This document shows positions 54,269 to 64,000 of a DNA stretch of 64,000 nucleotides, one piece after another. Made by a program: the position numbers and the translations under genes. The number at the start of each line of letters is the position of its first letter. Within the stretch, counting starts at the first letter, position 1. The DNA is from Betaproteobacteria bacterium (GTDB taxonomy: Bacteria > Pseudomonadota > Gammaproteobacteria > Burkholderiales > Rhodocyclaceae), in the NCBI GenBank assembly GCA_016234745.1, contig JACRAR010000062.1, forward strand, positions 1 through 64,000, written 5' to 3'. The notes under the pieces were generated by a model that was not told the origin of the DNA, ran no database searches, and saw nothing but the letters and a program-made list of their open reading frames with translations.

Positions 54269-54688
54269 ATGTATATCGATGAAATCGTCGTCGGCCAGTC
54301 CGCCACGCTTGAACGAGCGGTCACCCAGGAAGTGATCAACAGTTTTGCCGATGCCTCCGGCGACCACAACCCGGTGCATGTCGATCCAGCCTTTGCCGCG
54401 GGCACCATGTTCAAGACCACGATCGCCCATGGCATGCTTTCGGCGGCATATATCTCCGCCGTGCTCGGCACGCAGCTGCCCGGGCCCGGTGCCATCTACA
54501 TGGCGCAATCGCTCAAGTTCCGCGCCCCGGTTCGTCCCGGCGACAAAGTAGTGACAATTTGCACGGTGAAGGAGATCGTGCGCGAGAAAAAGCGCGTTGT
54601 TTTGGATACCGTTTGCAAGGTTGGTGACACAGTGGTGCTCGAAGGCGAGGCGACCATGCTGGTGCAGCCGAAACCCAAGCAAGCGTAG
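54269..54688 (+). CDS. MaoC-like (R)-enoyl-CoA hydratase (PhaJ type)
   Basis: A 139-residue hotdog hydratase. The catalytic Asp and His are in FADASGDHNPVHVD and the oxyanion Ser/Gly region in TIAHGMLSAAYISAVLG. PhaJ-type enzymes convert enoyl-CoA to (R)-3-hydroxyacyl-CoA, which links fatty-acid oxidation to polyhydroxyalkanoate synthesis. The start at 54269 has AGGAG eight bases upstream. It ends the gene run starting near 51.3 kb. Confidence 0.9.
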   Translation: MYIDEIVVGQSATLERAVTQEVINSFADASGDHNPVHVDPAFAAGTMFKTTIAHGMLSAAYISAVLGTQLPGPGAIYMAQSLKFRAPVRPGDKVVTICTVKEIVREKKRVVLDTVCKVGDTVVLEGEATMLVQPKPKQA

Positions 54689-54733
54689 TTCCTTGTGTGC
54701 AGCCGGATGTGTTTGGCGAATGTGTTCGGCGAA

Positions 54734-58567
<3,834 letters not shown>

Positions 58568-58576
58568 GTCAGTGGC

Positions 58577-58855
58577 ATGCGTTGGCATGTCCTGGTGCTG
58601 GCTGCCCTGATCGCCCTGTTGCAGTATCCGCTGTGGCTGGGCAAGGGCGGCTGGCTCCGCGTGTGGGATGTCGACCGGCAGTTGCAGGCGCAGAGGGAAG
58701 TCAATCAGAAGCTGGAACAGCGCAATGCCGGTCTCGATGCGGAGGTCCGCGACCTCAAGAGCGGCTACGATGCGATTGAAGAGCGCGCGCGCTTCGAACT
58801 CGGCTTGATCAAGCAGGACGAAGTCTTTGTGCAGGTTCCGCAGAAGCAGCCCTGA
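58577..58855 (+). CDS. ftsB: Cell division protein FtsB
   Basis: A 92-residue bitopic protein. One transmembrane helix ([18 protein letters not shown]) is followed by a coiled coil (residues about 35-70) and the conserved [18 protein letters not shown]. FtsB joins FtsL and FtsQ in the divisome. Its place after eno is a widely conserved order. The next gene converges, with only six bases between the stops. Confidence 0.94.
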   Translation: MRWHVLVLAALIALLQYPLWLGKGGWLRVWDVDRQLQAQREVNQKLEQRNAGLDAEVRDLKSGYDAIEERARFELGLIKQDEVFVQVPQKQP

Positions 58856-58861
58856 TTGCGC

Positions 58862-59386
58862 TTAGCCGACTTGCTTCAGCTTTCCCAGATAGGACTGCCA
58901 GCGCAGGACGTATTGCTGCGCGGCTTGCAGCAACCCTGCCACTTCGCTGTCGGTTAAATCGCGCACCACCTTGGCTGGCGAGCCGAGTATCAGCGTGCGA
59001 TCCGGATAGCTCTTGCCTTCGGGTATCATCGCGCCGGCTGCGACCAGGCAGTGTTTGCCAATCTTTGCATTATTGAGGATGATGGCGCCGATCCCGATTA
59101 AGGAACCCTCGCCGATGCTGCAGCCATGCAGCATGACCTGATGCCCCACGGTGACGTTGCGGCCCAGGTTCAGGTGGAAGCCGGCGTCGGTATGCAGCAC
59201 GGCATTGTCCTGGATGTTGCTGTCGGCGCCGATGGTGATCAGGTCGTTGTCGCCGCGCAGCACCGCGCCAAAAAACACGCTGGCGCAGGATTCCAGGACG
59301 ACCGAGCCGATCACTGTCGCGGTCTCTGCCACCCAGCTATCGGGGGCGCATTGCGGGTGGCGGTCACCCAGGGAGTAAATGGGCAT
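58862..59386 (-). CDS. Gamma carbonic anhydrase family protein (YrdA-like)
   Basis: A 174-residue left-handed beta-helix protein. Hexapeptide repeats run through most of the chain, and the three metal histidines are probably in AVLHTD, TVGHQ and MLHGC. Many members bind zinc and some have carbonic anhydrase activity; others act as assembly factors. The usual catalytic acidic residues could not be confirmed by eye. It follows folE by about 50 bases on the same strand. Confidence 0.9.
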   Translation of the reverse strand: MPIYSLGDRHPQCAPDSWVAETATVIGSVVLESCASVFFGAVLRGDNDLITIGADSNIQDNAVLHTDAGFHLNLGRNVTVGHQVMLHGCSIGEGSLIGIGAIILNNAKIGKHCLVAAGAMIPEGKSYPDRTLILGSPAKVVRDLTDSEVAGLLQAAQQYVLRWQSYLGKLKQVG

Positions 59387-59435
59387 CGAGGTCCTCAGTC
59401 ATCAAGTGGAATTGCAGAAAATTTGCGTTGGCGCC

Positions 59436-60068
59436 TTAAGGAGCAGCGTTGCCAATCGCCCTTAAGAATTCGTTGCGCAGTTGCGCGGAATGTTCGAACA
59501 CGCCGGTATAAGCCTGGGTCATGACCCGTTCATCGCCGCGCCGGTCCTCTCCTAGCAGCAGGCAGAGCTGTTCGGCATCGATCACGCAGGCAACGCCCTG
59601 CGCCCTGCCATGTTTCGTGAGCGCCTCGGCGACGTCGCGTGTCATCCATTCCTGATAGGTGAAGCGGTGGCCGATGGCATCGACCAGGCGGGCGATGCGG
59701 CCGAAGCCGTGCAAACGCCCACCCGGCACATAGGCGACGTGGGCCAGTCCGCGAAATGGCACCAGATGGTGCGGACAGACGCCATGCACGGCGATGCCCC
59801 GGATCACGACCATGTCGCTGCGCGGATCGTCAAAGCCTTCGCCGAGGACTTCGGCGGGATCCATGTCATAACCGCCGAGCAGGCGCTTCTGCCACAACTC
59901 CCGCACCCGCCCCGTGGTTCTGCCCATGTGCTGGGTATCTGGGGCAATGCCGCAGGCACGCAGCAAGTCGCCCACAGCCCGCTCGAAAGCCTCTGGATCG
60001 AAAGCATGCTCGCGGGGAATGCCGATGCCGTTGGGGGAAATAGGCAGGTGATCGGTGCAGTCGGACAT
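59436..60068 (-). CDS. folE: GTP cyclohydrolase I
   Basis: A 210-residue enzyme that starts tetrahydrofolate synthesis from GTP. Zinc ligands are in VCPHHLVPF, with MVVIRGIAVHGV before and GFGRIARLVD after. The start MSDCTDH at 60068 follows GAGG; a longer frame to 60104 overlaps the upstream methyltransferase gene end. It appears to be the second gene of a unit that starts with that methyltransferase. Confidence 0.93.
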   Translation of the reverse strand: MSDCTDHLPISPNGIGIPREHAFDPEAFERAVGDLLRACGIAPDTQHMGRTTGRVRELWQKRLLGGYDMDPAEVLGEGFDDPRSDMVVIRGIAVHGVCPHHLVPFRGLAHVAYVPGGRLHGFGRIARLVDAIGHRFTYQEWMTRDVAEALTKHGRAQGVACVIDAEQLCLLLGEDRRGDERVMTQAYTGVFEHSAQLRNEFLRAIGNAAP

Positions 60069-60097
60069 GGCAGGTGTTCCTCGAAATGATTTCAATC

Positions 60098-60925
60098 CTA
60101 ACAATAAAAACGCTCACGCAGTTCTTCCAGCCCCATCGACTGCAACATCTCGCGCAGGCGATCGGCTGAACGCGGCCGGGATATGCCATCGCGACGGGCG
60201 ATGATGAGCTCATTCTTCAGCGAGTGCTCCCAGCCGACCAGTTCGGTCACATTGACTTTGTAGCCGTGCGCTTCCAGCTGCAGGCAGCGCATGACATTGG
60301 TGAGCAGGCTGCCAAACTCGCGCGTATGCAGGGGATGCCGCCACAGCTCGGTCAGATAAGTGCTGGCAATCGGCTTGTGCTTGTTCTTTCTGAGAACGGC
60401 TGCCACTTCGGCCTGGCAGCAGGGCGCCAGCACGATGAAGCGGACTTGCCTTGTTAGGGCAAACCGGATCGCATCGTCGGTGGCTGTGTCGCAAGCATGC
60501 AGGGCGGTCACGAGATCGATCCGGTTCGGCAGTTGCGCGCAATCCACCGCCTCGGCGACGGCCAGGTTGAGGAAACTCATCCCCGCAAACCCCAGTTTTT
60601 GAGCGAGGCTGCGCGACTTGGCGACCAGTTCGTCGCGCGTTTCGACCCCGTAAATATGATGTTCGGCGGACAATTGCTTGAAAAACAGGTCGTACACGAT
60701 GAAGCCGAGGTAGGATTTCCCAGCGCCATGATCGACCATCTGGATCTCGGGCTGAGAATCCAGAATTTCCTGCAGCAGCGGCGCAATGAATTGCTGGAGA
60801 TGATAAATCTGCTTGAGTTTGCGGCGGCTGTCCTGGTTCATCTTGCCGTCGCGCGTGAGGATATGCAGTTCCTTGAGCAACTCAATCGATTGCCCCGGTT
60901 TGAGCTCTGGCATTGCGTCCTTCAT
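60098..60925 (-). CDS. SAM-dependent methyltransferase (Methyltransf_32 type)
   Basis: A 275-residue class I methyltransferase fold protein. VDHGAGKSYLGFIVYDLF carries the SAM-binding motif, and DLVTALHACDTATDDAI plus LAPCCQAEVAAVL are typical of the methyltransferase group related to eukaryotic METTL25/GSTCD-like proteins. The CC pair in APCCQ and the substrate (possibly RNA or protein) are of interest but unknown. It precedes folE by 29 bases. ATG codons at 60925 and 60913 are both possible starts. Confidence 0.82.
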   Translation of the reverse strand: MKDAMPELKPGQSIELLKELHILTRDGKMNQDSRRKLKQIYHLQQFIAPLLQEILDSQPEIQMVDHGAGKSYLGFIVYDLFFKQLSAEHHIYGVETRDELVAKSRSLAQKLGFAGMSFLNLAVAEAVDCAQLPNRIDLVTALHACDTATDDAIRFALTRQVRFIVLAPCCQAEVAAVLRKNKHKPIASTYLTELWRHPLHTREFGSLLTNVMRCLQLEAHGYKVNVTELVGWEHSLKNELIIARRDGISRPRSADRLREMLQSMGLEELRERFYC

Positions 60926-61010
60926 CGTCGTTCGGCTACCGAAATGGCTTTCGCTGCATGTCCTGAGAGGAGTGCGCAGGATACTCGAATTCGATCCCTA
61001 CCAGATGAAA

Positions 61011-61041
61011 ACAGCCGACTCAAGTTTGTTGTGTCGGCTGT
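61011..61041. repeat. 9-bp inverted repeat upstream of a small ORF
   Basis: ACAGCCGAC and GTCGGCTGT flank a 13-base loop, about 35 bases before the 45-residue ORF at 61077 and about 85 bases upstream of the divergent methyltransferase start. It could be an operator or a leader hairpin for either gene. Confidence 0.4.
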
Positions 61042-61076
61042 CGTAATACTATTTACTCGTGTTTCAGGAGCTCAAT

Positions 61077-61214
61077 ATGGCTTTCAGGGTCAGCTACAAG
61101 GGAATTACCCAACATCTTGGCGGCTTGGAATCCGCGTTTGAATTTCTCGTCAGGCACTGGGGTTCTTCGGAAAAGGCCTTCGAGGCTGGGGTCAAAGTCC
61201 TGCCGGTACTGTAA
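61077..61214 (+). CDS. Small hypothetical protein (45 residues)
   Basis: An ORF too short for routine gene callers. The start ATG has an AGGAG site six bases upstream. The product begins MAFRVSYKGITQHLGG and continues with an amphipathic stretch (LESAFEFLVRHWGSSEKAF), with no signal peptide or membrane helix. I do not recognise the family. It is isolated between the methyltransferase gene (minus) and the first YceI gene (minus), with a stop 12 bases before the latter's end. Confidence 0.5.
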   Translation: MAFRVSYKGITQHLGGLESAFEFLVRHWGSSEKAFEAGVKVLPVL

Positions 61215-61226
61215 AGACGGTTGGTA

Positions 61227-61802
61227 TTATTCCTTGATGGCTTCCATGGCGATGTTGATAGTGACGTCGTCCCCGACATAAGGCACGTATTTCCCGGCAT
61301 TGAATTCGCTGCGTTTGATGATGGTGCTGGCATTAGCGCCAATGGCGTCTTTTTTCATCATCGGATGCGGCATGGCCTGGAAGGCCGAGACCTTCAGCAT
61401 GACGCGTTTGGTGATACCCTTGATGGTCAGGTTGCCCTCGATCGTCGCCGGCTTGTCACCCTCAAAAATAACCTTGGTGGACTGGAAGGTGGCGGTTGGA
61501 TATTTCTCGGTGTCCAGGTAATCCTCATCCTGAATGTGTTCATTGAACAATTCGGAGCCAGTGTCGACCGACTTCATGTCGATGGTGACATCGACGCTAC
61601 CTGTCTTGGCGGCCTTGTCCATGGTCACCTTGCCGCTGGTCTTGTTGAAGCGGCTGGTTTGAATGCTGTAGCCGAAATGGCTGTACGAGAAACTCGGGAA
61701 GGTGTGTTTGGCGTCTAGGACGAAAGTTTCCGGTGCTGCCCAGGTCGGAGCGGAAAGCGTGGCAATGGTGGTAATGGTGGCAATCAAAGCGAGTTTCTTC
61801 AT
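61227..61802 (-). CDS. YceI family periplasmic lipid-binding protein (copy 1)
   Basis: A 191-residue protein with signal peptide MKKLALIATITTIATLSAPTWA and the YceI lipocalin-like domain: FVLDAKHTFPSFSYSHFGYSIQTSRF, KSVDTGSELFNEHIQDEDYLDTEKYPTATF and GNLTIKGITKRV. Members bind isoprenoid-type lipids in the periplasm, possibly quinone precursors. It lies 40 bases downstream of a second YceI gene and the two are probably one unit. Confidence 0.92.
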   Translation of the reverse strand: MKKLALIATITTIATLSAPTWAAPETFVLDAKHTFPSFSYSHFGYSIQTSRFNKTSGKVTMDKAAKTGSVDVTIDMKSVDTGSELFNEHIQDEDYLDTEKYPTATFQSTKVIFEGDKPATIEGNLTIKGITKRVMLKVSAFQAMPHPMMKKDAIGANASTIIKRSEFNAGKYVPYVGDDVTINIAMEAIKE

Positions 61803-61842
61803 GGTGTGACTCCTTGGGTGAGATTGGGAAAAATTTGTTGCG

Positions 61843-62403
61843 TTACTTGCTGGCACTGGCCAGAAAGCGGAACTTGACCTGAACTTCGTTGGCGACGGTA
61901 CCGAAGTCGGCCCACGCGCCTTCGCCGATCGCGAAATCGGCGCGTTTGAGCGTGAAGCTTCCCTCAAACACTGAAGCGTTTCCTTGAGTAGTGAAAGTGA
62001 AGGGTGCATTGACCTCCTGGGTATGTCCCTTGAGGCTCAACTTGCCGCTTACCTCGTAGCGATTTCCGCCAATGGATTTGATCGCAGTCGCGGCAAACCT
62101 GGCATGGGGAAAGGCCTTGGTGTTGAACCAGGCCTTTCCTGCCACTTCCTCATTGGCTTCGGTCGAACCGGTGTCAATGCTGGCCAAATCAAGATCAACA
62201 GTGGCTTTGGCCGCGGCCGGCTTGGTTGGGTTAAAACTGAACTGAATTTCGAATTTCTTGAAACGTCCTTCCATGGAGACGCCCATTTGCTTATAGACGA
62301 AGGCCAGGGTGCTTTTTTCGGCGAGGATGGTGTTGTATTCCACGGCTTGTGCACAGGGAATCCAGGCGAGGCAGACAAACAAACAACGAAAAAATTTATT
62401 CAT
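61843..62403 (-). CDS. YceI family periplasmic protein (copy 2)
   Basis: A 186-residue protein with signal peptide MNKFFRCLFVCLAWIPCAQA and a YceI domain (STLAFVYKQMGVSMEGRFKKF, ASIDTGSTEANEEVAGKAWFNTKAFPHARF, GKLSLKGHTQEV). It is clearly different from copy 1, so the pair is an old duplication or a functional pair. The start at 62403 overlaps the end of a broken dioxygenase gene, which suggests that these three genes were once a single operon. Confidence 0.9.
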   Translation of the reverse strand: MNKFFRCLFVCLAWIPCAQAVEYNTILAEKSTLAFVYKQMGVSMEGRFKKFEIQFSFNPTKPAAAKATVDLDLASIDTGSTEANEEVAGKAWFNTKAFPHARFAATAIKSIGGNRYEVSGKLSLKGHTQEVNAPFTFTTQGNASVFEGSFTLKRADFAIGEGAWADFGTVANEVQVKFRFLASASK

Positions 62404-62684
62404 GGCGGTCAGTGAGGTTATGAAACATGAAGGCATCCATGGCAAGGACATGGTCATCGATGCCGGTATGAAAGCGTCTGGCTTGATAATGCTTCCAAGC
62501 GTTCCGCCATGCCGACGACGACTTGTTCCGTATCCCAATGCGCACTGATGACGATGATTGCCCGAGGACGGGCGAGTTCTGCGGCGGCGCGCGCCAGCGC
62601 CGCGCCGGTTGCGCCCGGACGCAGCGCGAAGGTTGGCGCCCCGTGGGGAACGAACAGACTTGGTAAGGTTTGCTTGAACGACAT
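62396..62684 (-). pseudogene. Internally deleted LigB/DODA-type extradiol dioxygenase gene (ygiD-like)
   Basis: The intact N-terminus (about 60 residues from the ATG at 62684, with GAGGGA upstream) reads LPSLFVPHGAPTFAL and PRAIIVISAHWDT, the opening of LigB-family dioxygenases with the metal His in SAHW. Soon after, the frame is lost. In another frame, the last residues before the stop at 62396 read GIDDHVLAMDAFMF, like the family's C-terminus. About 180 central residues are missing. The stop overlaps the YceI start, as in a normal operon. Confidence 0.7.
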
Positions 62685-62757
62685 GCGGATCCCTCAAGAG
62701 ATTGGAACGCACTGTAACTGAACTAATGCCAGTGAAATAGTGGGGTATGTGGAATTG

Positions 62758-62803
62758 ATTGTTGCTTGAGGGGCAACAATAGACCCCGGTCACTCCTCCG
62801 GGG
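62758..62803. repeat. Two adjacent hairpins upstream of the KdpD-like kinase gene
   Basis: ATTGTTGC / GCAACAAT at 62758-62780 forms an 8-bp stem with a 7-base loop. CCCCGG / CCGGGG at 62784-62803 forms a second stem. They lie between the divergent broken dioxygenase and kinase genes. They may be operators or leader structures; no T-run follows. Confidence 0.35.
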
Positions 62804-62923
62804 ACGCGTTCTGCCGGGTTATTGACGGTGCATCGAATAAATCAGCTTCAAACCTTGTTTACACCTTTTTTACATCAACTGTAGGAGACTATTTGCCACA
62901 ACCTTATTTCAAACCTTAGCCTC

Positions 62924-64000
62924 ATGTTTTTCGAGCCGAAGCCAAAATCTTTTCGTCCGGTCGCACATTATGCCTTGGCCATGGCAGTTTGCGTCTTGAC
63001 GACAGCAGCGACCCTGCCTTTGCGTTCTTTGCTCGACCTTGCCAATATCGTGATGTTGTTTCTGCTCACGGTTTTTCTCGTTGCGACCCGCCTGGGGCGG
63101 GGGCCGGCCGTAATGGCGGCTTTTCTCAGTGTTGCATTGTTCGACTTTTTTTTCGTTCCGCCCCATCTTTCCTTCGATGTGGCCGATGTGCAATATCTGG
63201 TGACATTCGCCGTCATGCTTGCCGTCGGGTTGTTTACCGCGCATCTGGCATCCCGACTGGGCGAACGGACAGAACAGGCGCTGCAAAGTGCGCGGGAAAC
63301 CCAGGATTTGTATGAGGTTGCCTGTGAAATGGCCGGGGCATTGTCTTTGGACCAGGTTTCTGACACTGCGCGCCGCTTCCTTGCCGGTCACGATATCGAT
63401 GCCAGCATCTTGATCGCAGCCGGGGATGGCAAGCTGAACATGCCGGTCAATGGCGATCACAGGCTCGGCAGCATCGAGCATTCGTTTGCCCAATCCGCCT
63501 ATCGGCGCAACGAAATCGTTGAGGCTGACTCACTGGCGGGAACCGGCATTGCCGTCGCCTTTTTTCCTTTGCGCGCACCGAACTCGGTGCGCGGAATACT
63601 TGCAATAACGCCGCGAACGGACGACACCACAATGCTTCGCGCATCGCGTCAGGCGATTGAGGCGATCGCCTCCCTCGTTGCGCTGGCTATCGAGCGTCTG
63701 CACTACGCCGAGGCCGCCCGCCGGGCCGACCTGCAGATCGCCGATGAGCGCTTGCGGACCTCGATACTGTCATCCTTGTCGCACGATCTGCGTACCCCGC
63801 TGACGACTCTGGTCGGACTGGCGGACTCTTTGGCGCAGATGCCACCAGGCCATACGGCGGATACTGCCGAAACAGCCGCTATCATTCGCGACCAGGCCCG
63901 GGCCATGTACCGGTTGATCTCCAACCTGCTGGACATGGCGCGCCTGAAGGGCGAGAAGACCCCGCTGCGCTGCGAATGGCAAACTTTTGAAGAAATCGTT
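62924..64000 (+). CDS. KdpD-like sensor histidine kinase, N-terminally short (partial at right edge)
   Basis: At least 359 residues, continuing past the window. It starts directly with the KdpD-type four-helix membrane region (DUF4118: VAHYALAMAVCVLTTAATL, ANIVMLFLLTVFLVA, PAVMAAFLSVALFDFFFV, VTFAVMLAVGLFTAHL), then a GAF-like part (about 135-260), then a HisKA domain with the phospho-acceptor His in LSSLSHDLRTPLTTLVG. The N-terminal KdpD and Usp domains of a full KdpD are absent, and an in-frame stop at 62882 shows they are not directly upstream. No clear ribosome site precedes the ATG. No kdp genes are in view. Confidence 0.8.
   Translation, partial: MFFEPKPKSFRPVAHYALAMAVCVLTTAATLPLRSLLDLANIVMLFLLTVFLVATRLGRGPAVMAAFLSVALFDFFFVPPHLSFDVADVQYLVTFAVMLAVGLFTAHLASRLGERTEQALQSARETQDLYEVACEMAGALSLDQVSDTARRFLAGHDIDASILIAAGDGKLNMPVNGDHRLGSIEHSFAQSAYRRNEIVEADSLAGTGIAVAFFPLRAPNSVRGILAITPRTDDTTMLRASRQAIEAIASLVALAIERLHYAEAARRADLQIADERLRTSILSSLSHDLRTPLTTLVGLADSLAQMPPGHTADTAETAAIIRDQARAMYRLISNLLDMARLKGEKTPLRCEWQTFEEIV

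Overview
The window reads as one stretch of a GC-rich, Gram-negative proteobacterial chromosome, most likely a free-living betaproteobacterium of the Rhodocyclales/Nitrosomonadales kind. The reasons are the pyrG-kdsA-eno-ftsB order, kdsA (lipopolysaccharide Kdo synthesis), a phasin and an acetoacetyl-CoA ligase (polyhydroxybutyrate-type carbon storage), a ppk1/ppx pair, azlCD, and a monofunctional-looking RelA. This lineage call rests on gene content only. Genes are densely packed on both strands and no gene-free stretch exceeds 300 bases. There is one tRNA (Asp) and no rRNA, CRISPR array, insertion sequence or prophage.

Layout. 1-2.8 kb: end of a CheY-like gene, an alpha/beta hydrolase, an O-acetylhomoserine sulfhydrylase and a YdcH-type small protein. 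2.9-9.6 kb: a kinase-HDOD-GAF signalling protein, azlCD, greB, htpG and a cysteine-repeat exported protein. 9.7-17.6 kb: a PAS chemoreceptor, a lone GspE/PilB ATPase, tRNA-Asp, a double-receiver protein facing an HD-GYP protein, a probable methanethiol methyltransferase, dtd and a phasin. 17.7-23 kb: a coiled-coil protein, ppiD, then a short accessory patch with a ClpP-like exported protein, two toxin-antitoxin pairs and a scrap of acyl-CoA dehydrogenase DNA. 23-30 kb: an acyl-CoA dehydrogenase with its own EtfA/EtfB, then fabI and relA. 30-37.7 kb: an RTX metalloprotease, a GAF/HD-GYP protein, ppk1 and ppx. 37.7-44.7 kb: a fatty-acid-type catabolic operon (acyl-CoA ligase, universal stress protein, hydratase-like protein, canonical EtfB/EtfA, acyl-CoA dehydrogenase). 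44.8-49.3 kb: two large cyclic-di-GMP enzymes. 49.5-54.7 kb: ETF-quinone oxidoreductase, thioesterase, acetoacetyl-CoA ligase, isochorismatase-like hydrolase and a MaoC hydratase. 54.8-58.9 kb: pyrG-kdsA-eno-ftsB. 58.9-64 kb: gamma carbonic anhydrase, folE, a methyltransferase, a 45-residue ORF, two YceI proteins, a gutted LigB-type dioxygenase gene, and the start of a KdpD-like histidine kinase.

How the genes work together. Acyl-CoA oxidation dominates: two acyl-CoA dehydrogenases each sit with their own electron-transfer flavoprotein, and the quinone reductase for ETF lies a few kb away. The two Etf sets differ. The 41 kb set looks canonical, while the 24-27 kb set carries an EtfB signature found in electron-bifurcating or anaerobic-type ETFs. 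Second-messenger control is also prominent: two diguanylate-cyclase proteins, two HD-GYP proteins, a double receiver without output domain, RelA, and a kinase-HDOD-GAF protein. The most unusual items are the two internally deleted gene scraps (20.6 kb and 62.4-62.7 kb), the bifurcation-type Etf set, the twice-repeated four-cysteine exported protein, and the hydratase-like protein lacking both catalytic glutamates.
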